NCBI GenBank assembly: GCA_025800345.1
Contig: JAOXSB010000208.1
Location: 1 to 39,401, forward strand
Direction of reading: 5' to 3'
DNA length: 39,401 nt
From: Mangrovicoccus sp.
Lineage (GTDB): Bacteria; Pseudomonadota; Alphaproteobacteria; Rhodobacterales; Rhodobacteraceae
The position numbers and the translations under genes are program-made. Of this stretch, positions 8,107 to 15,474 are shown one piece after another; position 1 is the stretch's first letter; the number at the start of each line of letters is the position of its first letter. The notes beneath the pieces were generated by a model that ran no database searches, was not told the DNA's origin, and worked only from the letters and a program-made list of their open reading frames with translations.

Positions 8107-8139
8107 CAAAAACAGCGCCCAGCCCGTGCCAGGCGCTGT
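8107..8139 (-). terminator. Rho-independent terminator after the DUF4399 gene
   Basis: Minus strand: ACAGCGCC and GGCGCTGT form an 8-bp stem around a 12-base loop (8112-8139), followed by a run of five T. It lies 20 bases after the DUF4399 stop. Confidence 0.88.
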
Positions 8140-8159
8140 GGATCATGTGAAAAACGCGA

Positions 8160-8606
8160 TTACTCCACCGTGACCGTGATCACATCCGAGGCAATCGGAG
8201 GATCATGGGGCACATGACCGTGATCGCCCAACACCAATTGCAGCGTATGGCTGCCCGGCGCGAGCTCGATGCTCACTTCGGTCTGACCACCGCCAAAATG
8301 CACATGGTGATCATCGGCGGGAATGCCCAGTTCCAGCTCTTCTGCGCCATATTCCCCCTCGCCCAAGGCCGGGCGATCGATCAGCAGATGGTGATGGCCG
8401 GTGTTTTCCTGTTCCACACCCGCCGGGGCCACGCCCATGCCCGACAGGCCAAAGCGCACGATCAGCGGGCTAGAGACGGTATCGCCATCGGCAATGCCAA
8501 CGAAATACACCTCTGCCCCGTCGGGCGCGGGGGTCAAATGGCCATCGGCCAGGGCTGGCAGCGCCAGGGTTGCAGCAAGGCTCAAAGCCGCAGCAAAACG
8601 CATCAT
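8160..8606 (-). CDS. DUF4399 exported protein
   Basis: 148 aa. A signal peptide (MMRFAAALSLAATLALPALADG) is followed by a beta-rich domain typical of DUF4399: PADGAEVYFVGIADGDTVSSP, the His-rich GHHHLLID segment and DDHHVHFGGGQTEVSIELAPG. The His clusters suggest metal binding, but no function is established for the family. The ATG at 8606 has GAGGAGG seven bases upstream; the next codon is also ATG. It lies between the amino-acid ABC permease and the M3 peptidase, and a terminator follows. Predicted location is periplasmic. Confidence 0.88.
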   Translation of the reverse strand: MMRFAAALSLAATLALPALADGHLTPAPDGAEVYFVGIADGDTVSSPLIVRFGLSGMGVAPAGVEQENTGHHHLLIDRPALGEGEYGAEELELGIPADDHHVHFGGGQTEVSIELAPGSHTLQLVLGDHGHVPHDPPIASDVITVTVE

Positions 8607-8708
8607 GGGGTATCCTCCTCAGGGTTATTCCCTAGGGGAAAGATAGCAGCTTGGCCCCGGATCTCACTGGACAATTGCGTGAACAATCGCGCCAGATTTG
8701 AAACAATC

Positions 8709-9506
8709 TTAGCCGGGCAAGCGGCGCAAATACCGCTCTAGCCGCTGCATCAGCACCGAGAGGGTGACGGTCATGCTCAGATAAAGGAACGCCACCACAT
8801 TATAGGTCTCAAAATAGCGGAAATTGCCCGCGGATGTGACCTTGCCCAATTGGGTGATGTCGAGCACGCCCAGAACCGACACCAGCGAGCTGTCTTTGAC
8901 CATCGCCACGAAATCATTGCCCAAAGGCGGCAAGATGGTGCGCAAGGCTTGGGGCAGCACGATCAGCCGAAACCGCGCCCAGGGGCGCAGCCCCAAGGCC
9001 TTGGCCGCCTCGATTTGCCCCGGATCCACCGATTGCAGCCCGGCGCGAAACACCTCGGCCAGAAAGGCGCTATAGCCCAAGGTCAACGCCAGGATAGCCC
9101 GCCAGAGCAAAGGGAAATCCCGCACCCTGATCGGATCAATCCCGAACAGTCCCAAAACCCAATTCCAAGCGGCCACCAATGCCGGGGCAAATACGAAGGC
9201 CACATAAAGCAGCAGCACCAGGATCGGCACACCGCGCAAGATCTCTACGATGAAACGCGCCGGTTGGCGCAGCCAAACCCGGTTCGAAATCAGCGCCATG
9301 GCAAATGCCAAGCCCAAGATCGAGGCCCCGGAAAAGGCCACCAAGGTCACAAAGAGGGTGATCCCCACCCCACGGCTGAGGGTTTGCAAGATCTGAGCGT
9401 AAAGATCATCTGAGAGGATCTGCCAAAAGAACCATCCCCCCAAAGCGATCATCGCCAGGAGCCACCAAGCAAAGCCCTCGCTCTTGGTCTCGCGCGCCGG
9501 TCCCAA
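8709..9506 (-). CDS. Polar amino-acid ABC transporter permease
   Basis: 265 aa inner-membrane protein. It has about five hydrophobic helices (the first at FAWWLLAMIALGGWFFWQI) and a C-terminal EAA loop, EAAKALGLRPWARFRLIVLPQA, which docks to the ATPase. This is the HisM/GlnP class of permease for polar amino acids. The start is uncertain: the frame opens at a TTG (9506), seven bases downstream of the binding-protein stop, with only a weak GGCGG upstream. The next ATG lies inside the first membrane helix and would remove part of it. No ATP-binding subunit follows; the next gene is DUF4399. The ATPase must come from elsewhere if the transporter works. Confidence 0.9.
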   Translation of the reverse strand: MGPARETKSEGFAWWLLAMIALGGWFFWQILSDDLYAQILQTLSRGVGITLFVTLVAFSGASILGLAFAMALISNRVWLRQPARFIVEILRGVPILVLLLYVAFVFAPALVAAWNWVLGLFGIDPIRVRDFPLLWRAILALTLGYSAFLAEVFRAGLQSVDPGQIEAAKALGLRPWARFRLIVLPQALRTILPPLGNDFVAMVKDSSLVSVLGVLDITQLGKVTSAGNFRYFETYNVVAFLYLSMTVTLSVLMQRLERYLRRLPG

Positions 9507-9512
9507 TGGGGG

Positions 9513-10301
9513 TTAGCCGCCCAGTTTTGTGTCGAGGAACCAAGTTTTGGTCAGGGCCTCAAATGTGCCATCGGCTTGCAGCTCTTCGATGGCCGCATTG
9601 ATCGGCTCCACCAGATCAGAGCCTTTGGGGAAGATGAAGCCGAAATCCTCGGTCCCCATAGGCTCGCCCACCAGTTTCAGCGCCCCATCCGAGGCCGCCA
9701 CATAGCCTTCGCCCGCCGTGCCATCGGTCAAGACCAGATCAATATCGCCGCTGCGCAAAGCCTGCACACTGGCCCCAAAGGTTTCAAACAAAGTGATGCG
9801 CTGATTGGCTTCATCCCCGTCAAGCATATCATAGACCGCCACATAAAACGGCGTGGTGCCCGGCTGCGCCCCCACCAATAGGCCAGGATTGGCGGCAAAG
9901 CTCTCCGCATCGGCAAAACGCTCTTCGGCCCCGCGCACCAGCATCACCATTTGCGAGCGCATATAAGGGACCGAGAAATCCACCAATTCCGCGCGATCTT
10001 CGCGAATGGTGATGCCGGTCATGCCCAGATCATATTGCCCGGTGGACACCGCAGGGATCATGGCATCCCAGCTGATATTCTCGTAAACCGGGGTGAAATT
10101 CAGCCGTTTGGCAATCTCGGCCATGGCATCATATTCCCAACCCACCGCTTGGCCGGTCTTGGGATCCATGAATTGCAGCGGCGGGTAAGCGTTTTCGGTC
10201 ACGATGACCACATCACGGCCCTTAAGATCGGGCAAATCCCCTGCGAAGACAGCGCTCGCACAGGCGCAAAGCGCAGCAGCAATGGCAGCAAAACGGATCA
10301 T
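9513..10301 (-). CDS. Polar amino-acid ABC transporter periplasmic binding protein
   Basis: 262 aa. Signal peptide MIRFAAIAAALCACASAVFA, then a family 3 solute-binding fold: VIVTENAYPPLQFMDPKTGQAVGWEYDAM near the mature N-terminus, TVREDRAELVDFSVPYM-like segment (ITIREDRAELVDFS) and GFIFPKGSDLVEPINAAI near the end. The Arg in the REDR segment normally contacts the amino-acid carboxylate. Start at 10301 is supported by AGGGAG eight bases upstream; a further in-frame codon 18 bases upstream has no such signal. It is followed at once by the permease. The ligand cannot be predicted reliably. Confidence 0.93.
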   Translation of the reverse strand: MIRFAAIAAALCACASAVFAGDLPDLKGRDVVIVTENAYPPLQFMDPKTGQAVGWEYDAMAEIAKRLNFTPVYENISWDAMIPAVSTGQYDLGMTGITIREDRAELVDFSVPYMRSQMVMLVRGAEERFADAESFAANPGLLVGAQPGTTPFYVAVYDMLDGDEANQRITLFETFGASVQALRSGDIDLVLTDGTAGEGYVAASDGALKLVGEPMGTEDFGFIFPKGSDLVEPINAAIEELQADGTFEALTKTWFLDTKLGG

Positions 10302-10374
10302 TAGACACTCCCTGGCCAAATATGGGGGCAGGTTAGAACGCCAGCGCCCTCAGGGAAACTGCTTTCGCCGCGTC

Positions 10375-11445
10375 TCATTGGCGGGGCGTTTCGGGCGCGG
10401 TGCCACAAACCGAACACTCATGATCGCGGCTCAGGCGCATTTTGCGGGTCTCGCCCCAAAGCCCGTCATAGATCAGCATCTCGCCTGACAGCAGTGCCCC
10501 GGCCCCGGTAAGAAATTTGATCGCCTCCACTGCCATCATGGAGCCGATCACCCCCGGCAGCGGCCCGATCACCCCGGCCTCGGCGCAGCTTGGAGCCAGG
10601 CCCGGTGCCGGAGCCTGCGGGAACACACATTGATAACACGGCGTGCCGCGGGCCGGATCGAACAGGCTCAGCTGGCCTTCCCATTGCGCAATCGCCCCGG
10701 AAATCAGCGGCACCCCCGCCCCGACACAAGCGCGGTTGGCCAAATAGCGGGTCTCGAAATTATCCGAACCATCCAGCACGAGATCATATTCCGCCACCAG
10801 ATCTGCGGCGATCTCCGCATCAAAGCGGCGGTGATAGGGGCGCAGGGTGACAAAGGGGTTGAGCGCTTCGATGGCTTGCTGGGCGGAAAACACTTTGGGC
10901 ATGCCGATGCGCTGATCGCTATGGATCACCTGCCGTTGCAGATTGGAGTTTTCCACCAGATCATCATCGATCACTCCGATGGTGCCGATGCCCGCCGCCC
11001 CGAGATATTGCAGCGCAGGCGCGCCCAGCCCCCCGGCACCGATCACCAACACTTTGGCAGATTTCAGGCGTTTTTGCCCCGCCCCACCGATCTCGCGCAG
11101 CATGATATGGCGGGCATAGCGCTCTAGCTCTGCCCCGGCAAAAGCCCCGTCAGACACGGGCGCATCCGGTTTGGGAGGCGCGTTTTCCGGACGCACCCGC
11201 GCGCGCAGGAATTTCAGCCCCAGCCCATAGGCATAGACCAAAGCGCCCATAACCCCCACGGCCAGCCATTCGCCAAAGCTGCCGCCCAAAACGGCGCGAA
11301 ACGGGTGCGAAGCCGGCAAAATCACCAAGGCCGTCAAGATCGCCAGATAGAGCAGACCGATGGTGATCCAACGGGCCTGGCGCGGGGTTTTCAGCCGCCA
11401 ACCCAGCAGCCAAAACCCCAAAGCCATTGTCAGAAAAAAGATCAT
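10375..11445 (-). CDS. Membrane-anchored HesA/MoeB/ThiF-family adenylyltransferase
   Basis: 356 aa. Residues 1-85 contain three hydrophobic segments (about 1-16, 26-46 and 59-80). The rest is an E1-like domain that adenylates the C-terminus of a ubiquitin-like sulfur carrier (MoaD or ThiS type). Visible: ATP-binding GAGGLG at 136-141, the DGSDNFETRYL segment, a CYQC/CSVC zinc site, and the Cys in PSCAEAGVIGPLPG that corresponds to the ThiF/MoeB catalytic-loop Cys. There is no rhodanese domain. The start is ATG 11445; it has a G-run upstream rather than a classic signal. Whether it serves molybdopterin or thiamine synthesis cannot be told, and no moaD or thiS is nearby. Confidence 0.9.
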   Translation of the reverse strand: MIFFLTMALGFWLLGWRLKTPRQARWITIGLLYLAILTALVILPASHPFRAVLGGSFGEWLAVGVMGALVYAYGLGLKFLRARVRPENAPPKPDAPVSDGAFAGAELERYARHIMLREIGGAGQKRLKSAKVLVIGAGGLGAPALQYLGAAGIGTIGVIDDDLVENSNLQRQVIHSDQRIGMPKVFSAQQAIEALNPFVTLRPYHRRFDAEIAADLVAEYDLVLDGSDNFETRYLANRACVGAGVPLISGAIAQWEGQLSLFDPARGTPCYQCVFPQAPAPGLAPSCAEAGVIGPLPGVIGSMMAVEAIKFLTGAGALLSGEMLIYDGLWGETRKMRLSRDHECSVCGTAPETPRQ

Positions 11446-11512
11446 ACGCGCCCCCGGAACTTGCTCCAGAGCTAGCGCGCAGGCCGCCCTATGGCCAGGG
11501 CCAGGGTGCCGC

Positions 11513-11540
11513 GCTGCGCTCAAAGAATCCGGAGCGCAGC
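11513..11540 (-). other. Perfect hairpin between helicase and ThiF-like genes
   Basis: GCTGCGCTC and GAGCGCAGC form a 9-bp stem with a 10-base loop, 17 bases after the helicase stop. There is no T-run on either strand, so it is not a standard intrinsic terminator. It may protect the helicase 3' end or act with Rho. Confidence 0.5.
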
Positions 11541-11556
11541 CCCCCGATGAGCCCCG

Positions 11557-13647
11557 TTAGGGCTTTTTGCGGCGGGGAGGTTGATCGCCCCCGCGATGGG
11601 CTGGAAGCGGTTTGCGCGGCTTGCCCTTACCCCCTGGCGGCACAAAGCGCTGCGAGGCGTCTTTGGCGTCGCCCACAGGCTTGCCCGCCGGTTTGCCGCT
11701 AGGCTTTCCGCCCGGCTTGCCACTTGGTTTGCCGCTGGGCTTGCCACCAAATTTCCCCTCGGCCTGGTATTTCGCGGCCTTATCCTTGGGCCGGCCTGGT
11801 TTGGACGGGCGCGCGCCGCCTTCATCCCCCTGGCGGGGTTTGAAATCTGGTTTCGGGCCAGATTTGCGCGGCCCGCGATCCGCCTGATCGTCAAAGCGGG
11901 GTTTGCCGCCGGGTTTATGGCGCGGTTTGCGCGGCCCATCCTCGGAGCGCCCGCCAAAACCGCCATCGCGATCCCGGCCAAACCCACCGCGATCATTGCC
12001 GCGGGGCTTGCCGCCAAATTTCCCGCCAGGCTTGCCACCGGGTTTTCCCCCTGGCTTGCCGCCACGCCCCAAATCTGGGGCTTTGTCCATCACTGTGACT
12101 TTGATCCCGTCTTCAAGGCTCATGGCATCGCCAAGATTTTCCTTGAACAGCGCCACACTATGTTCGGCCAGCTCGATATAGGTCTCATCACGCTGCACCC
12201 GGATCGCGCCGATGGCCGATTTCTCCAACCCGCCCGCGCTGCACAGCATGGGCAAAAGCCAGCGCGGCTCGGCCCGTTGATCGCGGCCCACGGAAAGCGA
12301 GAACCATTGGCTGGGACCAAAGCTTTCGCGGGCCGGGCGCTCTGGCTTGGTTTCTGGCGGCAGCAATTCCTCAGGCGCCGATTGGCGTGAACGGTAAAGC
12401 CGCAAATAGGCCGCTGCGATGGCTTCGGGCGCATGGGCGGCCAAAAGCTTCTCGGCAAAAGCGGCTTCATCCTCGTTGATCTCTTCGGCCCAAGCGGGAT
12501 CATTGAGCAATCGGTCTTCATCCAAGCGGCGGATTTCATCGGCCGAAGGGGCCGCGCCCCATTCGGCAGTGATCTTGGCCCATTTCAGCAACCGCTCGGC
12601 CTTTTTGCTGGCATTGGCAGGCACGATCAGCGCCGAAACCCCCTGACGCCCGGCCCGGCCGGTGCGGCCCGACCGGTGCAGCAGGCTTTCCGTATTGCTA
12701 GGCAGATCCGCATGGATCACCAAGCTCAGATTGGGCAGGTCAATGCCCCGCGCTGCCACATCCGTGGCCACGCAAACCTGCGCGCGCCCATCACGCATGG
12801 CCTGCAGTGCATTCGAGCGCTCGCTTTGGGTCAGCTCGCCCGACAGGCTCACCACCGAAAAACCGCGATTGGACAGCCGTGCGGTCAAATGCGCCACTGC
12901 CGCGCGGGTATTGGCAAAGACAATGGCGCTATCGGCATCATGATAGCGCAGCAGGTTGAAAATCGCGTTCTCGCTGTCCTGAGGCGCAACCCGCACCGCT
13001 TTATAGGTGATATCCGCGTGCTGCTTGGTCTCGCCCATAGTGTTGATGCGCTGCGCATCGCGCTGGAATTGCTGTGCCAGCTTGGCGATCATCGGCGGCA
13101 CGGTGGCGGAAAACAGCAAAATGCGGCGCTCTTCGGGCGCTTCGCCCAACATGAATTCCAGATCTTCGCGAAAGCCCAGATCAAGCATTTCATCGGCTTC
13201 ATCGAGCACGATGACTTTTAGCCCGTTCATATCCAGCGAGCCGCGGGTGATGTGATCGCGCAGGCGCCCCGGCGTGCCCACAACAATATGCGCGCCGCGC
13301 TCCAGGGCCCGGCGTTCATCGCGCATATCCATACCGCCCACGCAAGAGGCCACCCGCGCCCCGGTATTGCCATACAGCCAACGCAGCTCGCGCATCACCT
13401 GAAAGGCCAGCTCGCGGGTCGGAGCAACCACCAAAGCCAAAGGCGCATGAGCCCGGCCAAAACGGGTTTCTTCCCCCAACAGCGTCGGCGCCATGGCCAA
13501 GCCAAAACCCACGGTTTTGCCCGATCCGGTCTGGGCGGACACAAGCAGGTCCTGCCCCACCAAATCCGGGTCCGAGACCGCCTGTTGCACGGGGGTCAAA
13601 CTGTCATAGCCGCGCTCAGCGAGCGCCTCAGAAAGGGAGGGGTTCAT
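11557..13647 (-). CDS. DEAD-box RNA helicase (DeaD/CsdA-like) with long basic Gly/Lys/Pro tail
   Basis: 696 aa. Helicase core: Q-motif region LTPVQQAV, P-loop SAQTGSGKT (residues 37-45), LDEADEM, SAT and HRSGRTGRAGR are all present, so it should be an active ATP-dependent RNA unwinder. A DbpA-like RNA-binding domain follows (LCSAGGLEKSAIGAIRV...GIKVTVMD). The last 180 or so residues are low complexity, built of GGKP/SGKP units in two clusters separated by an Asp/Arg/Gly-rich part; such tails bind RNA non-specifically. Likely roles are ribosome assembly and mRNA turnover in the cold. The start is chosen as ATG 13647 (MNPSLSEALAERG); it has only a weak GGAT upstream, and ATG 13662 is an alternative. 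Confidence 0.92.
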   Translation of the reverse strand: MNPSLSEALAERGYDSLTPVQQAVSDPDLVGQDLLVSAQTGSGKTVGFGLAMAPTLLGEETRFGRAHAPLALVVAPTRELAFQVMRELRWLYGNTGARVASCVGGMDMRDERRALERGAHIVVGTPGRLRDHITRGSLDMNGLKVIVLDEADEMLDLGFREDLEFMLGEAPEERRILLFSATVPPMIAKLAQQFQRDAQRINTMGETKQHADITYKAVRVAPQDSENAIFNLLRYHDADSAIVFANTRAAVAHLTARLSNRGFSVVSLSGELTQSERSNALQAMRDGRAQVCVATDVAARGIDLPNLSLVIHADLPSNTESLLHRSGRTGRAGRQGVSALIVPANASKKAERLLKWAKITAEWGAAPSADEIRRLDEDRLLNDPAWAEEINEDEAAFAEKLLAAHAPEAIAAAYLRLYRSRQSAPEELLPPETKPERPARESFGPSQWFSLSVGRDQRAEPRWLLPMLCSAGGLEKSAIGAIRVQRDETYIELAEHSVALFKENLGDAMSLEDGIKVTVMDKAPDLGRGGKPGGKPGGKPGGKFGGKPRGNDRGGFGRDRDGGFGGRSEDGPRKPRHKPGGKPRFDDQADRGPRKSGPKPDFKPRQGDEGGARPSKPGRPKDKAAKYQAEGKFGGKPSGKPSGKPGGKPSGKPAGKPVGDAKDASQRFVPPGGKGKPRKPLPAHRGGDQPPRRKKP

Positions 13648-13839
13648 TGCAGGGGGATCCATCAACAGGTCGTGGGGCAGGCCATGGATACCGGCCCGGG
13701 GCAAGTTAGGCTGCCTAAAGGATCTGGCCGTGAAAGTATATGGCAAACCCGTCATGCGTTAGGCTGTGTGATTTCCGCCTCAGCGCCATGCTCGACTTGG
13801 CACGCCCGCGCGTCAATCCCTGCGCCCTCTTGCATTTAT

Positions 13840-13854
13840 TTAGAATAATTCTAA
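13840..13854 (+). promoter_or_regulatory. Irr/ICE-like iron box upstream of the ferredoxin gene
   Basis: TTAGAATAATTCTAA is a perfect 7-1-7 palindrome, 46 bases before the ferredoxin ATG, in an otherwise GC-rich region. It resembles the iron control element bound by Irr in Rhizobiales and Rhodobacterales (TTTAGAA...TTCTAA arms). TAGAAT inside it could also act as a -10, so binding would affect transcription. The match to Irr is by memory of the motif, not by a matrix score. Confidence 0.6.
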
Positions 13855-13900
13855 TGCTGCGCATGCAAAGGGCTGAAAGCAAGCTGTAAGGAGTGGCCAG

Positions 13901-14206
13901 ATGGGTGTTGTAAAGCTGATTGATAAAGAGGGCAAAACCCATGATCTGCCTGCGCTAGAGGGCTGGCGCGTGATGGAGATCTTGCGCGATTGGGGCATGT
14001 TTATCCCCCCGCGCTGTGGCGGCTCTGGCGAATGCGGCATGTGCCATATCAAGCTCTCGCCCGAGTGGAAGGATAAAGTCCCAGCCCCAGAAGAGCGCGA
14101 AGCGAAGATGCTGCCGCTTTTGCCCATGAATGACGCCAATTCGCGCCTGGGCTGCCAAATCTTGTGGAATGAAAGCCTTGATGGGCTGACGGTGGCGCTG
14201 CCTTAA
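13901..14206 (+). CDS. 2Fe-2S ferredoxin-like electron carrier
   Basis: 101 aa, small and acidic. Cluster ligands fit the plant/adrenodoxin-type pattern C-x5-C-x2-C...C: Cys in PPRCGGSGECGMCH and a fourth in SRLGCQI. The N-terminus (MGVVKLIDKEGKTHDLPALEG) matches the beta-grasp start of 2Fe-2S ferredoxins. AAGGAG lies seven bases before the ATG. The partner enzyme is unknown; no oxygenase or reductase is adjacent. It is divergent from the helicase and transcribed alone. The Irr-like palindrome upstream suggests iron-dependent control, which is sensible for an iron-sulfur protein. Confidence 0.92.
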   Translation: MGVVKLIDKEGKTHDLPALEGWRVMEILRDWGMFIPPRCGGSGECGMCHIKLSPEWKDKVPAPEEREAKMLPLLPMNDANSRLGCQILWNESLDGLTVALP

Positions 14207-14242
14207 CAGCAGCGCCCTCCATGCCCATGGCGGCGATGCGTT

Positions 14243-14491
14243 TTAGCTCAGGCTTTCTTGATATTCGGCTTCCAGTCGCGCCCGCGCCGCGGCGCGGCGG
14301 CCATGCATCCGTGGGGTCAGCCCCATGATTTTGATCCGCGCGTAAGTGCCCACGCCAAGGCCAACCAAGCAAAACAGCAGGTTATACCAAACCCCGCCGC
14401 GATCGCCGAATAGCCCCGAGATTGCGATAAAACCGAATGTCCAAAACCCTGTGTAACCAACCACACAGATAATCGCCCAAAGTTTTTTCAT
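14243..14491 (-). CDS. Small membrane protein, paralog of the next gene
   Basis: 82 aa. Two hydrophobic helices (WAIICVVGYTGFWTFGFIAISGLF and YNLLFCLVGLGVGTYARI), then a basic tail (MHGRRAAARARLEAEYQESLS). No recognised family. ATG 14491 has GGAG ten bases upstream; longer in-frame starts have no support. The first helix aligns with that of the protein at 14598-14813 (M-K-LWAIICVVGYTGF versus MPKWIAIACVLGWSFV), so the two look like a tandem duplication that has diverged. Confidence 0.65.
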   Translation of the reverse strand: MKKLWAIICVVGYTGFWTFGFIAISGLFGDRGGVWYNLLFCLVGLGVGTYARIKIMGLTPRMHGRRAAARARLEAEYQESLS

Positions 14492-14597
14492 CAGATGCCT
14501 GCTCCGAAGCTGGGTGTCCTGAATGCTGCGGCGCAGCGACAAAATGCCACCCACCTGTCCAACATTTGCCCCGCAAATGGGATGCGTCAACTGTGAA

Positions 14598-14813
14598 TCA
14601 GTTTTTTAATGATCGGGATTTGCCCGCTTTGGCACGGTTTGAGCGTAAATAAACCCAAGTCACACAGCCCACAGCCAGCCCATAAAGCGCCAGCTCACCG
14701 GCGATAAGCGTTTGAAAACTTGGCTCTTTACTCCAGCCCGTCAGGGCGAGATAACCAAAGACTGCAACAAAGCTCCATCCCAATACACAAGCAATGGCGA
14801 TCCATTTCGGCAT
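14598..14813 (-). CDS. Small membrane protein, paralog of the gene at 14243
   Basis: 71 aa with two predicted helices (IAIACVLGWSFVAVFGYLALTGW and TLIAGELALYGLAVGCVTWVYL) and a short basic tail ending in SRSLKN. Function unknown. ATG 14813 is preceded by GGGAAA, a weak ribosome binding site. It lies 106 bases upstream of its relative in the same direction, so both are probably co-transcribed. The N-in/C-in hairpin topology is inferred from the positive tail. Confidence 0.65.
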   Translation of the reverse strand: MPKWIAIACVLGWSFVAVFGYLALTGWSKEPSFQTLIAGELALYGLAVGCVTWVYLRSNRAKAGKSRSLKN

Positions 14814-15013
14814 CTGGGTTTCCCTAGTGCTTCATCCTGGATCCGACGCTATCGCGAGTTTTTAACGGCGAAAAGGCCGCACCTTCAAAAATGTCGCAGC
14901 ACATGCGCAATGCCGTCATGCTGCAGGCGCATAACGACTGCCCGGGTCGAAAGATGGGCCCAGAGACGAGGAGGAGGAAGGCCGCCCCTGAGCCCAGGAA
15001 ACCAGAAAACCCC

Positions 15014-15457
15014 TTAGAAATTCATCACACGGGTGCCCGGCTCCATCAAACGCGCGGCCATTGCCGGAGGTTTGGCCACAGTGATCCCATCCAGCAGCAC
15101 CGACGCATCCGCCGCTTTGCCTGGCAAATAGATGGCGCACACTTCAACTTTGGCTCCGGTGGCTTCGCGCAGTTTTTGCATCAAGCCCTGAGGGCTCATA
15201 TCTTTAGGGGGCTGACCTGCTGTGGCGCTTTCTGGCGCCTCTTTCAGGGCCAGATCCCCGGCCGGGCCGCAAAGCAGCACATGGGCTTCGGCCCCGGCTT
15301 TGGCCGCTTGCATGGTCAGCACCATCGCCATGAGCTGGGTCTGCGGCTCGGGCGAGGTCACCACAGTGACCAATTTGGCAGGCTCTTCTGCCAAGGCTGC
15401 ACCGCCAAACAGAGCGGTACCGGCACAAAGCGTTGCGGCAAGCAGGTTACGGATCAT
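15014..15457 (-). CDS. Exported DsrE-family protein
   Basis: 147 aa. Signal peptide MIRNLLAATLCAGTALFGGAALA, then a DsrE/DsrF-like alpha/beta domain (KLVTVVTSPEPQTQLMAMVLTMQAAKAGAEAHVLLCGPAGDLAL...). DsrE-type proteins carry or relay sulfur on a Cys; Cys in VLLCGPAG and in VEVCAIYLPG are the candidates here. The mature protein should be periplasmic, unlike cytosolic DsrEFH/TusBCD. AAAGGAG lies six bases before ATG 15457. It starts 17 bases after the SLAC1-family channel gene, so the two form an operon and may work together on a sulfur anion; that link is inference. Confidence 0.8.
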   Translation of the reverse strand: MIRNLLAATLCAGTALFGGAALAEEPAKLVTVVTSPEPQTQLMAMVLTMQAAKAGAEAHVLLCGPAGDLALKEAPESATAGQPPKDMSPQGLMQKLREATGAKVEVCAIYLPGKAADASVLLDGITVAKPPAMAARLMEPGTRVMNF

Positions 15458-15474
15458 GGAACATCTCCTTTGGG

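Noticed and set aside
11581-12390. Plus-strand open frame with hydrophobic-looking repeats
   Set aside because: Antisense of the GGKP-rich helicase tail; the repeats mirror the 12-base units of the real gene.
14824-14919. 31-codon minus-strand ORF (starts MTALRMCCDIF) between the DsrE-like and membrane-protein genes
   Set aside because: No ribosome binding site and no recognisable features; likely chance.
14964-14984. CCTCCTCC-type (anti-Shine-Dalgarno) motif on the minus strand, as in Rhodobacter CcsR RNAs
   Set aside because: The surrounding sequence lacks the two-hairpin structure, terminator and upstream DUF1127 gene expected of those RNAs.
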